From NCBI RefSeq assembly GCF_022369475.1, contig NZ_CP059600.1:868001-932000 (forward strand): a stretch of 64,000 nucleotides of DNA, read 5' to 3'. Source of the DNA: Campylobacter sp. RM12651 (GTDB taxonomy: Bacteria > Campylobacterota > Campylobacteria > Campylobacterales > Campylobacteraceae). The notes below the pieces were generated by a model, which was given only the letters and a program-made list of their open reading frames with translations, did not search any database and was not told where the DNA came from. Below, piece after piece: positions 36,285 to 45,708 of this stretch (position 1 is the stretch's first letter; each line of letters starts with the position of its first letter). The translations under genes were made by a program, and so were the position numbers.

Positions 36285-36301
36285 TGTTACAAAATGTAAC
36301 A
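36285..36301. promoter_or_regulatory. 17-base perfect inverted repeat upstream of sdaC (operator-like)
   Basis: TGTTACA-AAA-TGTAACA. It shares the TGTTAC-N5-GTAAyA pattern with the two island sites. It lies about 84 bases before the sdaC ATG and about 97 bases before the small gene on the other strand, so it could serve both. The binding protein is unknown; the half-sites also resemble the TetR-type CmeR operator (TGTAATA). Confidence 0.5.
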
Positions 36302-36397
36302 AAATATTAAAATTTATAAAAAATAATATGATTTTGATATTTATTATCTTTTATTTATTATAATAACTTCGTTTTTTTTAAATTTAAAGGAGATATT

Positions 36398-36514
36398 ATG
36401 AATTTATTACATCCAAAGAGCTTAAAAGACATTATTAAAAAGCCAGATAATCAAAAAAATCCTTTTGAAAGATTAATTATTGCTTGCGAAGATAAAAGCA
36501 GTAAGCATAAGTAA
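36398..36514 (+). CDS. Small protein of 38 residues upstream of the AGCS symporter
   Basis: ATG at 36398, seven bases after AAAGGAG, opens 38 codons: MNLLHPKSLKDIIKKPD at the start, NPFERLIIACEDK near the end. It is hydrophilic, basic and predicted helical, with no membrane segment. A TATAAT box at 36359-36364 supplies a plausible promoter. No family is recognised. The remaining DNA between 36199 and 36576 holds the operator-like repeat and AT-rich promoter sequence. Confidence 0.6.
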   Translation: MNLLHPKSLKDIIKKPDNQKNPFERLIIACEDKSSKHK

Positions 36515-36576
36515 TTAACCAAAAACGCTTGAATTTATATATAATGATTTTTTGAAATTTTTATCAAGGAGAGCGT

Positions 36577-37998
36577 TTGCAAAGTTTATTAGAAGAAATA
36601 CATTTATTTTTAGATTTAATAAATGGTTATTTGTATACTTATTTTTTAGTATTTGCACTAATTATTGTAGGTGTTATTTATACTATTAATACTCGTTTTG
36701 CTCAGTTTAGATTGATGGGTAATGTTTTAACATTATTAAAAGAAAAGCAAGACAACAAAGACCATGTTAGTAGTTTTGAAGCTTTAATGATTTCAACAGC
36801 TTCAAGGGTTGGTATCGGAAATATCGCTGGAATTAGCACTGCAGTTGTAGTTGGTGGTGCAGGTGCATTGTTTTGGATGTGGGTAATGGCATTTATAGGT
36901 GGTGCAAGTGCATTTGCTGAAAGCACATTAGCTCAAATATATAAAAGTAAAGATGAAAATGGTTTTCGTGGAGGACCTGCATATTTTATTGAAAAAGGCT
37001 TAGGAAATAAATTTTTTGGTAAATTATTTTCAGTTATTTTAATTATTACTTATGCTTATGGATTTAATGGACTTCAAAGCCATACTATGACTTCAGCATT
37101 TGAGATATATTTTCCTGATAACTTTGGTAATGCAAGTATAATTATAGGGATTATTTTAAGTGTTGTTGCTTTTGCATTATTCTTTTCAAATTCAAAATCA
37201 CTTGGAAAAGTAAGCTCAATTATTGTTCCTATAATGGCTTTTGTTTATATTTTACTAAGCATTATTGCTATGGCTATGCACTATGATTTAATACCATCTG
37301 TGTTTAAAATGATTTTTAATAGTGCTTTTGATTTTCAAGCTATTTTTGGTGGATTTGCAGGTAGTGTTATAGTAATAGGAATTAAGCGTGGGTTATTTTC
37401 AAACGAAGCTGGTATGGGTTCTGCTCCAAACGCAGCTGCAGCAGCAAATACAAGTCATCCTGTAAAACAAGGAATTATTCAAAGTTTTTCAGTGTTTATT
37501 GATTTAATTATATGTTCATGCTCTGGATTTTTAGTATTGTTCTCACAAAGTTACATTAATCAATTATCAACTGGCGAAACTAAATTAAATGCTTTACCTA
37601 TGGTGCAACAATCAATGATGGAATATTATGGTACTTGGGGACTTCATTTTATAACTTTTGCTGTTATTTTATTTGCTGTAACTTCATTAATCGGTAATTT
37701 TTACTATGCAGATGCAAATGTTAAAAACCTTACAAAAAATAATTTAAATGAATTAGTTTTTAAAATAAGTGCGGTTGCTATGGTGTTTATTGGTTCTCAA
37801 TTAGATTTAAAAGTAGCTTGGGATTTAGCAGATATTACAATGGCTGCAATGGCTTCTATAAATATCATTGCTATTTTATTATTAAGTCCTATTTTAATAA
37901 AATGTTTAAAAGATTATGATGAACAAAAGAAAAGAGGTTTAGACCCTGTATTTAGTGCTAAAAAATTAGGTATTAAAAACGCTGAATGTTGGGATTAA
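36577..37998 (+). CDS. Sodium:alanine/glycine symporter (AGCS family)
   Basis: A 473-residue transporter with about ten membrane segments. Family marks are TASRVGIGNIAGISTAVVVGGAGALFWMW near residue 70, FRGGPAYFIEKGLG near residue 129, and GIKRGLFSNEAGMGSAPNAAAAA near residue 267. It should import small neutral amino acids with sodium. The start is TTG, chosen because an AAGGAG site lies at the right distance. It is next to the serine-catabolism genes but on the opposite strand. Confidence 0.95.
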   Translation: MQSLLEEIHLFLDLINGYLYTYFLVFALIIVGVIYTINTRFAQFRLMGNVLTLLKEKQDNKDHVSSFEALMISTASRVGIGNIAGISTAVVVGGAGALFWMWVMAFIGGASAFAESTLAQIYKSKDENGFRGGPAYFIEKGLGNKFFGKLFSVILIITYAYGFNGLQSHTMTSAFEIYFPDNFGNASIIIGIILSVVAFALFFSNSKSLGKVSSIIVPIMAFVYILLSIIAMAMHYDLIPSVFKMIFNSAFDFQAIFGGFAGSVIVIGIKRGLFSNEAGMGSAPNAAAAANTSHPVKQGIIQSFSVFIDLIICSCSGFLVLFSQSYINQLSTGETKLNALPMVQQSMMEYYGTWGLHFITFAVILFAVTSLIGNFYYADANVKNLTKNNLNELVFKISAVAMVFIGSQLDLKVAWDLADITMAAMASINIIAILLLSPILIKCLKDYDEQKKRGLDPVFSAKKLGIKNAECWD

Positions 37999-38002
37999 GC
38001 AA

Positions 38003-38034
38003 GATTTGAATTAGGTTAAATCCTAATTCAAATT
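38003..38034. terminator. Bidirectional terminator between converging genes
   Basis: GATTTGAATTAGG pairs with CCTAATTCAAATT over 12 to 13 bases with a 6-base loop, placed midway between the stop codons of the symporter and the TraF-like gene. Confidence 0.75.
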
Positions 38035-38036
38035 CT

Positions 38037-39755
38037 TTACCATTTATATCCAAATCCTATTCTTAAATCAAAATAATTAGGCACTTTACTTGAAACCTTG
38101 CAAATATCTTTATCGCAATTACTAGACTTTAATCCACTTGCTAAGGCTATATCAAATATATTAAAGAAATTAGCTCCCGTTGTAAGTATAGTCCCATAAT
38201 CTTTTTTAATATCGTAAGCTAAGCCACCCCTTAGATTAAAATAATCATTAAATTCGTATTTAATACCACCGCCTAGCATTTGAGATTTATTGTATTTATT
38301 TGATAAAGTTGTGTTTGTAACTAAATCAGTATCAAAAGCAAAAGTAAAATCACTATATTTATATGCTAATCCAAATCTTACTTGCGGATTTAATCTCATA
38401 CTACTTGAATGGAATTTGATTTTAGGATTATTTAAATTTTTAATAACCAATCCAGTAGAAAAATCATCAATACTATATAATGCTCCTATATCTATTCCAA
38501 AAGTATTTGTTGATTTTGCATTATGCAAATCATTTTTAATATTTATATCTTTAGAATTAACTCCATTCATATCTATTTTAATGCCTTTTTCTACTTGATA
38601 TGCTTGAATATTCATATATTTTAAACTAGCACCTAAACTAAGCTCTCCATAAGGCATTATAAAACCATTTGCGTAGCTAATTGGCACTTCTGTTATCATT
38701 AGCATTGTTGTATTTAAAGGATTTTTTACACTATCTTGCATTGCTGAATGATTTAAATATTCTTCTTCGCTTACATTGGTTACGAATAGTTGTGAATTGC
38801 TTTTAAATAATTTTAAATAAATATATCTATCATCATCTTTTACTTTTATTATTAAACTACTTTTTTCTTTATTTAATGAAGCATAAGTATTAAGTGAAAT
38901 CGTATTAAATAAGCTTACAGAAAAAGCACTTAAATCCCCTAAATTATTGTTATATTCTAAACCACTTAATATATTTAAATTAACTTCATTATCATAAACT
39001 GCATTATAAATTAATTCAATATCATTTAAGGTATTTTCATCAAGAAAGGTATCTAATTTAGTATCTCCAATATCTAACAATAAATCATCTAAATTAACAT
39101 TACCATCTTTTGAATTCTTTATCACATCTAAGACATTTTTTGTATCAGTATCACTTATTATATTTGTTAATAATTTTGTATCAACGCCATTGTTATTTAA
39201 TTCTTCATTTGTATTATTTGTTGAAGTTATTAGCTCGGTTTTTATTGTTGTAGATAATTCATCATTATCTTGCATTTTATTTTTTAAATCATTAATTATA
39301 TTGTCTAGTTCATCTTTAGTTAAATTATCATCTAATTCATCTTTAAAAGTTTTTGCTAATAAGGCTAAATCTTCATTATCGCTATTTGTGTTTCTTAATA
39401 TAAAATCATCTATAACACTACCAAAATTACCAAATTTTAAATTATTAGCTCTTGAATTGTTGTTTGGATTAAAAATATGCTTTATTTTGCTTATATTTGC
39501 TTCAATTTTTTTATTTATAGATTTATCAAGATTAGATAATTCTAAAAGATTTTTTTGATTATAATTTGCTCCAAAACTAAAATTAACCCCATTTTTAGAA
39601 TAAATCAAACTAGCAGGATTATAATAAGCTGCAAAATCATTATCTTTAAGTGCAACTCCAGCATATCCCATACTCAAAGGTATATTACCTAAACTACCAA
39701 ATTCTAACGCCAAAGCACTAAAGCTAAAAGCACTAGTTAATATTATCTTTTTCAT
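38037..39755 (-). CDS. TraF_2-type (conjugal transfer TraF-like) outer-membrane protein
   Basis: A 572-residue protein with a signal peptide (MKKIILTSAFSFSALA). Residues 17-60 show LGNIPLSMGYAGVALKDNDFAAYYNPASLIY, the beginning of the PorV/TraF_2-like outer-membrane barrel. The C-terminal 230 residues are amphipathic strands ending DLRIGFGYKW, with a terminal aromatic residue. Between them lies a long acidic helical insert (about residues 100-270, Asp/Asn/Leu-rich). No conjugation genes are nearby, so the TraF name is only a family label; it is probably a barrel protein of unknown substrate. Confidence 0.8.
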   Translation of the reverse strand: MKKIILTSAFSFSALALEFGSLGNIPLSMGYAGVALKDNDFAAYYNPASLIYSKNGVNFSFGANYNQKNLLELSNLDKSINKKIEANISKIKHIFNPNNNSRANNLKFGNFGSVIDDFILRNTNSDNEDLALLAKTFKDELDDNLTKDELDNIINDLKNKMQDNDELSTTIKTELITSTNNTNEELNNNGVDTKLLTNIISDTDTKNVLDVIKNSKDGNVNLDDLLLDIGDTKLDTFLDENTLNDIELIYNAVYDNEVNLNILSGLEYNNNLGDLSAFSVSLFNTISLNTYASLNKEKSSLIIKVKDDDRYIYLKLFKSNSQLFVTNVSEEEYLNHSAMQDSVKNPLNTTMLMITEVPISYANGFIMPYGELSLGASLKYMNIQAYQVEKGIKIDMNGVNSKDINIKNDLHNAKSTNTFGIDIGALYSIDDFSTGLVIKNLNNPKIKFHSSSMRLNPQVRFGLAYKYSDFTFAFDTDLVTNTTLSNKYNKSQMLGGGIKYEFNDYFNLRGGLAYDIKKDYGTILTTGANFFNIFDIALASGLKSSNCDKDICKVSSKVPNYFDLRIGFGYKW

Positions 39756-39905
39756 AATTTTCCTTTTTAAAATATTAAAAATTATATAGTTACTTTATTA
39801 TTGTTATTTAATGTATCAAAAAAATAATTTTTAGATTATTTTATTTGATTAATTGGCTTAAAAAATATAATTTTTTATAAAATCTCTCAAAAGGAGATTG
39901 GTAAA

Positions 39906-39998
39906 ATGACAAGCAAATTATTTGTAGAATTACTTTATAGCGTCGGCTTTATAAGTTTGTTTTTATTATTAGGAATATTTTATAAGCAAAAATATTAA
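39906..39998 (+). CDS. Small single-pass membrane protein (30 aa)
   Basis: ATG at 39906, nine bases after AAAAGGAG, opens 30 codons: MTSKLFVELLYSVGF at the start, LGIFYKQKY at the end. It has one membrane helix and a basic C-terminus. The size and layout resemble small subunits of membrane complexes, but I cannot match it to a named one. It lies about 210 bases before the dicarboxylate transporter. The rest of this 451-base gap (39756-40206) is AT-rich with no other supported feature. Confidence 0.55.
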   Translation: MTSKLFVELLYSVGFISLFLLLGIFYKQKY

Positions 39999-40206
39999 AT
40001 GGAATTTTGGTTTTTACTAATTTAGCTTTTAATAATGCAAATGATGATTAAAAATTAACCTTAAAATATTTTAAGTTTAAATTGTTTTTAAATTAAAGCT
40101 TAAAAATAGATATTAATTTTTTAAAGTTAGATGATTATTTAAAAAATTAAGATTTTCTTTAGCTTTTTTGGAATATATTAATTTCAACTTAATTTTAGGA
40201 GTTAAT

Positions 40207-41685
40207 ATGAAAGGTAAGGTTCCGTTGTGGAAATTTATCGCACCAGTTGTTGCTGGTTTGCTTGTGTTTTTGCTTTCGTATTTATTTGCTGATTATTCTC
40301 AGCTTAGTATGAATGCTTGGATTTATGTTAGCATTTTTGCTGCTTTAGTTGTAGGGCTTATCTTAGAGCCTATGCCACCTGCTTTTTTAGGTATTATTGC
40401 TATAGCTTTAGCAGTATTATTTAAAGTTGGACCTGCAAAATCAGGCGAAGTTGGTGCAAAAATTACTTCAGAAGCTGCAATTAATTGGGGTTTAACTGGA
40501 TTTTCAAATTCTGTTGTGTGGCTTATTTTTGCTTCATTTATGATAGGAATTGGCTATCAAAATAGTGGTCTTGGTAAAAGAATTGCTTTAATTTTAGTAA
40601 ATAAATTAGGCAAATCTACTTTAGGTTTAGGCTATGCAATTGCTATTGCTGATTTAATTTTAGCTCCATTTATTCCGAGTAATGCTGCAAGAAGTGGTGG
40701 AACTATTTATCCAATAGCTACAAGTATTCCTGCTATGTATGATAGCTCTCCTGATAAAGAACCAAGAAAAATAGGTGCTTACATAGCGTGGGTAAGTCTT
40801 GCTACTACTTGTATTTCAAGTTCAATATTTTTAACAGGTCAAGCACCAAACCCACTAGCTTTAGAGATATTATCAAAATCAGGTATTGCTGTAGTTGATT
40901 GGATGGGTTGGTTTTTATGCTTTTTACCTATTGGTATTATTTTGTTTTTAATCACTCCTTTATTAACTTATTATATCTATCCACCAGAAGTTAAAGGCTC
41001 TAGTAAAATTAGTGCTTGGGCTAAAGAAGAATTGGTAAAACTTGGTTCAATTAAATTAAAAGAATTATTAATGTTAAGCATTTCAATTCTTGCTCTAATT
41101 TTATGGATAGGTTCAAAGACTTTTGGAGTTAGTGCTACTACAACTGCTTTAATTGTAATTATTCTAATGATAGTTACTAATATTATTACTTGGAATGATT
41201 TTTTAGCTAATAAACCAGCGTGGAATGTTCTTACTTGGTTTGCTACTTTAGTAACAATGGCAGGTGGATTAAAAAATGTTGGATTTTTAGAATTCTTATC
41301 AAAATATACTGATAGTTTATTAAGTGGTATTAGTCCTACTTTAGCAGTATTTATATTATTACTTGTATTTTGTTTATTAAGATATTTCTTTGCTTCTGGG
41401 ACTGCATATGTTACTGCAGTTGTTGGGGTGTTTGCAATTATTGCAAGTAAAATTGCTGGTTATGATGCGTCTTTTATTATGATGTTTTTACTAGCTCCAA
41501 TGGGTATGATAAGTGTTTTAACGCCTTATGGGACAGGACATAGCCCAATTTGGTTTGCGAGTGGTTATATTAAAGGTGCAGAATTTTGGAAATTAGGTGC
41601 TATTTTTGGAGCTATTTATTTACTAATTTACACACTTATTGCGTATCCGTGGTTTAAATTCATTATTCCACATATTTTTTCGTAG
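40207..41685 (+). CDS. DASS-family (SLC13/CitT-like) dicarboxylate transporter
   Basis: A 492-residue transporter with about twelve membrane segments. Family features are PFIPSNAARSGGTIYPI near residue 155, FLTGQAPNPLA near residue 207, LTWFATLVTMAGG, and the C-terminal LTPYGTGHSPIWFASGYI motif. It resembles the 2-oxoglutarate/malate or citrate/succinate exchangers of the family. I chose the ATG at 40207, preceded by TAGGAG, over the start 13 codons upstream. It stands 52 bases before frdC, so substrates linked to fumarate respiration are likely. Confidence 0.93.
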   Translation: MKGKVPLWKFIAPVVAGLLVFLLSYLFADYSQLSMNAWIYVSIFAALVVGLILEPMPPAFLGIIAIALAVLFKVGPAKSGEVGAKITSEAAINWGLTGFSNSVVWLIFASFMIGIGYQNSGLGKRIALILVNKLGKSTLGLGYAIAIADLILAPFIPSNAARSGGTIYPIATSIPAMYDSSPDKEPRKIGAYIAWVSLATTCISSSIFLTGQAPNPLALEILSKSGIAVVDWMGWFLCFLPIGIILFLITPLLTYYIYPPEVKGSSKISAWAKEELVKLGSIKLKELLMLSISILALILWIGSKTFGVSATTTALIVIILMIVTNIITWNDFLANKPAWNVLTWFATLVTMAGGLKNVGFLEFLSKYTDSLLSGISPTLAVFILLLVFCLLRYFFASGTAYVTAVVGVFAIIASKIAGYDASFIMMFLLAPMGMISVLTPYGTGHSPIWFASGYIKGAEFWKLGAIFGAIYLLIYTLIAYPWFKFIIPHIFS

Positions 41686-41737
41686 GTCGTTTGTTAAACA
41701 TTAGTAAAATGAGAAAAATTTAAGAAAAGGAGTTAAA

Positions 41738-42457
41738 GTGTCTAGTAAAATTGAAAATTTTTTAGGCAAAAGAGTTGATGGCACTAAATCACGCTTACCT
41801 GCTAAGCTTGATTTTTATCAAAGTGCTACTGGTTTAATTCTAGGGCTTTTTATGTGGGGACATATGCTTTTTGTTTCTACCGTTTTAATCAGTCCTGAAT
41901 TTTTTGAAGCTACGGCTAAGTTTTTTGAGGGTTCGGCTATTTTTGATACACCAAAACCTGCTTTAGTATCTTGTATGGTGCTTATTATTTTTATTATTTT
42001 CTTTATTCACGCTGCTCTTGGTATGAGAAAATTACCAATTACTTATCGCCAATGGCAAATCGCAAGAGAGCATTCAAAACTAATAAAACACGAAGATACA
42101 ACGCTTTGGGTTATTCAAGCCTGTACAGGTTTTGTTATGTTTTTCTTCGCTTCAATGCACCTTGCAATGATGTTTTTTAATCCTGAAACTATTAGATTTT
42201 TAGGTGCAGTTGAAAGAATTGTAAATCATAATATGTGGGCGTTTTATTTAATTTTATTATTCGCTGTTGAGCTTCATGGTGGTATTGGTCTTTATAGACT
42301 TTGCGTTAAATGGGGCTGGTTTGATGGAAATGATGTGCATACTGCAAGAGCTAGAAGAAAAACTCTTAAAAAATTAAAATGGGTTATTAGTATTTTCTTT
42401 ATAGTTTTAGGACTTGCTAATTTAGCAGTATTTATAAAAGCTGGTATTAGCTTATAA
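41738..42457 (+). CDS. frdC: Fumarate reductase cytochrome b subunit
   Basis: A 239-residue di-haem cytochrome b with five membrane helices. His residues for haem ligation lie in LFMWGHMLF, FFIHAALG, FFASMHLAMMFF and AVELHGGIGLYR. It anchors FrdAB and oxidises menaquinol. The start is GTG with an AAGGAG site, ahead of the SSKIENFLGKR N-terminus. Order C-A-B is the epsilonproteobacterial arrangement. Confidence 0.96.
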   Translation: MSSKIENFLGKRVDGTKSRLPAKLDFYQSATGLILGLFMWGHMLFVSTVLISPEFFEATAKFFEGSAIFDTPKPALVSCMVLIIFIIFFIHAALGMRKLPITYRQWQIAREHSKLIKHEDTTLWVIQACTGFVMFFFASMHLAMMFFNPETIRFLGAVERIVNHNMWAFYLILLFAVELHGGIGLYRLCVKWGWFDGNDVHTARARRKTLKKLKWVISIFFIVLGLANLAVFIKAGISL

Positions 42458-42475
42458 CAAACAGAAAGGCTTAAA

Positions 42476-44467
42476 ATGAAAGTAGAATTTAGTGATGCTT
42501 TAATAGTTGGTGGTGGTTTAGCAGGACTTAGAAGTGCTGTTGAAGTTGCTAAAAGTGGTCAATCAGTTACGCTTTTAAGTATTTGTCCTGTTAAGCGTTC
42601 TCACTCAGCTGCGGTTCAAGGTGGTATGCAAGCAAGTCTTGCTAATGGTAATAAAGGCGAAGGAGATAATGAAGATTTACACTTTGCTGACACCGTAAAA
42701 GGAAGCGATTGGGGATGCGATCAAGAAGTAGCAAGAATGTTTGCTCAAACTGCACCTAAGGCTGTTCGTGAGTTAGCTAGTTGGGGCGTGCCTTGGACTA
42801 GGATTACAAAAGGTCCTAGAAATGTTGTTATAAACGCACAAAAAGTAACAATAGAAGAAAAAGAAGAAGCACACGGACTTATAAATGCAAGAGATTTTGG
42901 TGGGACTAAAAAATGGAGAACTTGCTATATTGCTGATGCTACAGGGCATTGTATGATTTTTGGGGTTGCAAACGAAGCAATCAAACATAATGTAAAAATC
43001 ATAGATAGAATGGAAGCTCTTAGAATTATTCACAAAGATGGAATTTGTTTAGGCGTAGTTGCAAGAAGCTTAATTGATGGTAGTTTAACTGCATTTGTAT
43101 CAAAAGGCACAATGATAGCAACAGGTGGATATGGTAGAGTTTATAAACAAACAACAAACGCTGTTATTTGTGAAGGAACAGGTGCAGCAATGGCACTTGA
43201 GACAGGGTTATGCTCTTTATCAAATATGGAAGCGGTTCAATTTCACCCAACTCCAATTGTTCCAAGTGGGATACTTTTAACTGAAGGTTGCCGTGGTGAT
43301 GGTGGTATTTTAAGAGATGTTGATGGATACCGCTTTATGCCTGATTATGAGCCTGAGAAAAAAGAATTAGCAAGTCGTGATGTTGTAAGTCGCCGTATGA
43401 TGGAACATATTAGAAAAGGAAAAGGTGTTAAAAGTCCTTATGGAGAGCATTTATGGCTTGATATTTCAATCTTAGGTCGTGCTCATGTTGAAAAAAACTT
43501 AAGAGATGTTCAAGATATTTGTAAGACATTTAATGGAATTGACCCTGCTGATGAAGGTCCAAAAGGTTGGGCGCCGGTTCTTCCTATGCAACACTATTCA
43601 ATGGGTGGAATTAGAACTAAGCCAAATGGAGAAACTCCTAAGATGAAAGGACTTTTTGCAGCTGGTGAAGCAGCTTGCTGGGATATGCACGGATTTAATA
43701 GACTTGGTGGAAATAGCTGTGCTGAAACCGTTGTTGCAGGTATGATTGTAGGAGATTATTTTTCTGAGTATTGCAAAAATAATACAATAGTAGCTGATAT
43801 GCAAGTGGTTCAAAAATTCTTAAACGATGAAGCAAATTATTTAAAAGAAATAGCAAATCGTGAAGGTAAATATAATATTTTTGAAATCAAAAACGAAATG
43901 AAAGATATTATGTGGGAGCATGTTGCTATTTTTAGAACAGGCGAAGGATTAGAATACGCAGTAAAACGCCTTGAAGAATTATTAATAGAGAGCAAAAAAG
44001 TAGCTATTAAAGATAAAGAATTAAATTGCTCAAATCCAGAGCTAGAAGAAGCTTATAGAGTTCCAAGAATGTTAAAAGTTGCTTTATGTGTTGCTCGTGG
44101 TGCGCTTCTTAGAACTGAAAGCCGTGGGGCTCATTATAGAGAAGATTATCCAAAAAGAGATGATTTAAATTGGATGAAAAGAACTATGACTTATTGGGAT
44201 GAAGGCTCAACTTTACCTAGAGTTGAATATGAAGACCTTGATATTATGAAAATGGAAATGCCACCAGCATTCCGTGGTTATGGTGCAAAAGGAAATATAA
44301 TTGAAAATCCTTTAAGTGAAGTTCGTCAAAAACAAGTAGATGAAATTACAGAAAAATTACAAGCAGAAGGTAAAAGTAGAGCAGAAATCCAAGACGCACT
44401 TATGCCTTATGAATTACAAGCTAGATTTAAAGCAGCTAATCAAAGAATAGGGGTTGATTATGAGTAG
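42476..44467 (+). CDS. frdA: Fumarate reductase flavoprotein subunit
   Basis: A 663-residue flavoprotein that reduces fumarate to succinate. The FAD-binding [14 protein letters not shown], the flavin-attachment [12 protein letters not shown], the active-site [23 protein letters not shown], and the HYSMGGIRT and [12 protein letters not shown] segments are all present. It overlaps frdB by eight bases. Confidence 0.98.
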   Translation: MKVEFSDALIVGGGLAGLRSAVEVAKSGQSVTLLSICPVKRSHSAAVQGGMQASLANGNKGEGDNEDLHFADTVKGSDWGCDQEVARMFAQTAPKAVRELASWGVPWTRITKGPRNVVINAQKVTIEEKEEAHGLINARDFGGTKKWRTCYIADATGHCMIFGVANEAIKHNVKIIDRMEALRIIHKDGICLGVVARSLIDGSLTAFVSKGTMIATGGYGRVYKQTTNAVICEGTGAAMALETGLCSLSNMEAVQFHPTPIVPSGILLTEGCRGDGGILRDVDGYRFMPDYEPEKKELASRDVVSRRMMEHIRKGKGVKSPYGEHLWLDISILGRAHVEKNLRDVQDICKTFNGIDPADEGPKGWAPVLPMQHYSMGGIRTKPNGETPKMKGLFAAGEAACWDMHGFNRLGGNSCAETVVAGMIVGDYFSEYCKNNTIVADMQVVQKFLNDEANYLKEIANREGKYNIFEIKNEMKDIMWEHVAIFRTGEGLEYAVKRLEELLIESKKVAIKDKELNCSNPELEEAYRVPRMLKVALCVARGALLRTESRGAHYREDYPKRDDLNWMKRTMTYWDEGSTLPRVEYEDLDIMKMEMPPAFRGYGAKGNIIENPLSEVRQKQVDEITEKLQAEGKSRAEIQDALMPYELQARFKAANQRIGVDYE

Positions 44468-45182
44468 GAAACTAACAATAAGGGTATTTAAATATAATCC
44501 ACATAGTAAAATTAGCAAGCCACATTTTGCTACTTATACATTAGATGAAACTAGTGGTATGACTATTTTTATAGTTTTAAATCAAATTAGAGAAAAATTT
44601 GATGCAAGTTTGAGTTTTGATTTCGTTTGTCGTGCAGGAATTTGTGGCTCATGTGCAATGATGATTAATGGAAAACCAAAATTAGGTTGCAAAACTCTTA
44701 CTAAAGATTATCCTGATGGAGTAATTGAGCTTATGCCTTTACCTGCGTTTAAGCATATTAAGGATTTAAGTGTTAATACAGGTGAATGGATGGAAGGTAT
44801 GTGTAAAAGGGTAGAAAGCTGGATACATACTGACAAAGTTACTGATATTTCTAAGATTGAAGAAAGAGTTGAACCAGCAGTTGCTGAAGAAACATTTGAG
44901 CTTGATAGATGTATTGAATGTGGTATTTGTATAGCTTCTTGTGCTACTAAAGTTATGAGACCTAATTTCATAGGTGCTGCAGGACTTATGAGAGCTGCAA
45001 GATACGAGCAAGACCCACACGATAATAGAACTTTAGATGATTTTTATGAATTAGTTGGTGATGATGATGGAATTTTTGCTTGTATGAGCTTACTTGCTTG
45101 TGAAGATAATTGCCCTAAACAATTACCACTACAAACAAAAATCGCTTATCTAAGACGCAAATTAGCTACAAATAAAGGCTAA
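44460..45182 (+). CDS. frdB: Fumarate reductase iron-sulfur subunit
   Basis: 240 residues from the ATG at 44460, preferred over the TTG two codons upstream because it gives the normal start and follows an AGGGG site. The [2Fe-2S] motif is [21 protein letters not shown]. The other clusters use [11 protein letters not shown] and [13 protein letters not shown]. It carries electrons from FrdC to FrdA. Confidence 0.97.
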   Translation: MSRKLTIRVFKYNPHSKISKPHFATYTLDETSGMTIFIVLNQIREKFDASLSFDFVCRAGICGSCAMMINGKPKLGCKTLTKDYPDGVIELMPLPAFKHIKDLSVNTGEWMEGMCKRVESWIHTDKVTDISKIEERVEPAVAEETFELDRCIECGICIASCATKVMRPNFIGAAGLMRAARYEQDPHDNRTLDDFYELVGDDDGIFACMSLLACEDNCPKQLPLQTKIAYLRRKLATNKG

Positions 45183-45189
45183 AAATATT

Positions 45190-45223
45190 AAGAATTTGAA
45201 ATAAGATTTTATTTCAAATTCTT
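45190..45223 (+). terminator. Rho-independent terminator after frdB
   Basis: A perfect 15-base inverted repeat (AAGAATTTGAAATAA and complement), 4-base loop, followed by six T. It also serves the converging gene at 45234. Confidence 0.88.
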
Positions 45224-45233
45224 TTTTCACTAC

Positions 45234-45641
45234 TCATAAAATACTTAATAATTTTGCAAATAAAACTATCAAAAAACATATTATCAAGGCTAAAATATGA
45301 GCCTGTTTTACCAAAAAATGTTCTTTATTGTTTTTAAATCTCGCTATATAAATACTAATAAAAGTTATAAAAAGCATTAAAATTACTAGAGCTATTTTGA
45401 TAAAAAACATAATTTTATTTATATTTGCAAAATTATTATATTCATTATATGCTAGATAAATTCCACTAAGAATTAATATAACAAAGCTAAGTGCATATAA
45501 AATACCTGAACTTTTAAAATAAGCCTTTTTTAGCTCATTAGCTTGTTTTAACCCATAGCATAAAATCGCATCAACAAATACATAACCTATAAAAATAATT
45601 GCTGAAAATAAGTGTAAAAAAATCACAATAAAATCAACCAT
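45234..45641 (-). CDS. Four-helix membrane protein of unknown function
   Basis: A 135-residue protein with four membrane segments (near residues 4-25, 43-63, 77-100 and 114-134). His10 and His118 lie close to membrane edges, which would suit haem binding in the manner of CopD or small cytochrome-like proteins, but this is speculation. It is a single gene between frdB and tyrA on the other strand. A GGAG site precedes the ATG. Confidence 0.75.
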   Translation of the reverse strand: MVDFIVIFLHLFSAIIFIGYVFVDAILCYGLKQANELKKAYFKSSGILYALSFVILILSGIYLAYNEYNNFANINKIMFFIKIALVILMLFITFISIYIARFKNNKEHFLVKQAHILALIICFLIVLFAKLLSIL

Positions 45642-45708
45642 TTAAACTCCTTTTTTTAGAAAAATATTATATTATTTTGCATATATAAATCTTAATTAAG
45701 GATAAGTT

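Noticed and set aside
44708-45020. Minus-strand ORFs within frdB and similar ones inside other core genes
   Set aside because: They are shadows of strongly supported genes on the other strand, without ribosome-binding sites or protein motifs.
45190-45223. Shared hairpin sequence (AAGAATTTGAAATAA-like arms at 9.6, 23.5, 38.0 and 45.2 kb) as a DNA-uptake signal
   Set aside because: The arms are AT-rich terminator stems that vary between copies; without a genome-wide count there is no evidence of enrichment.
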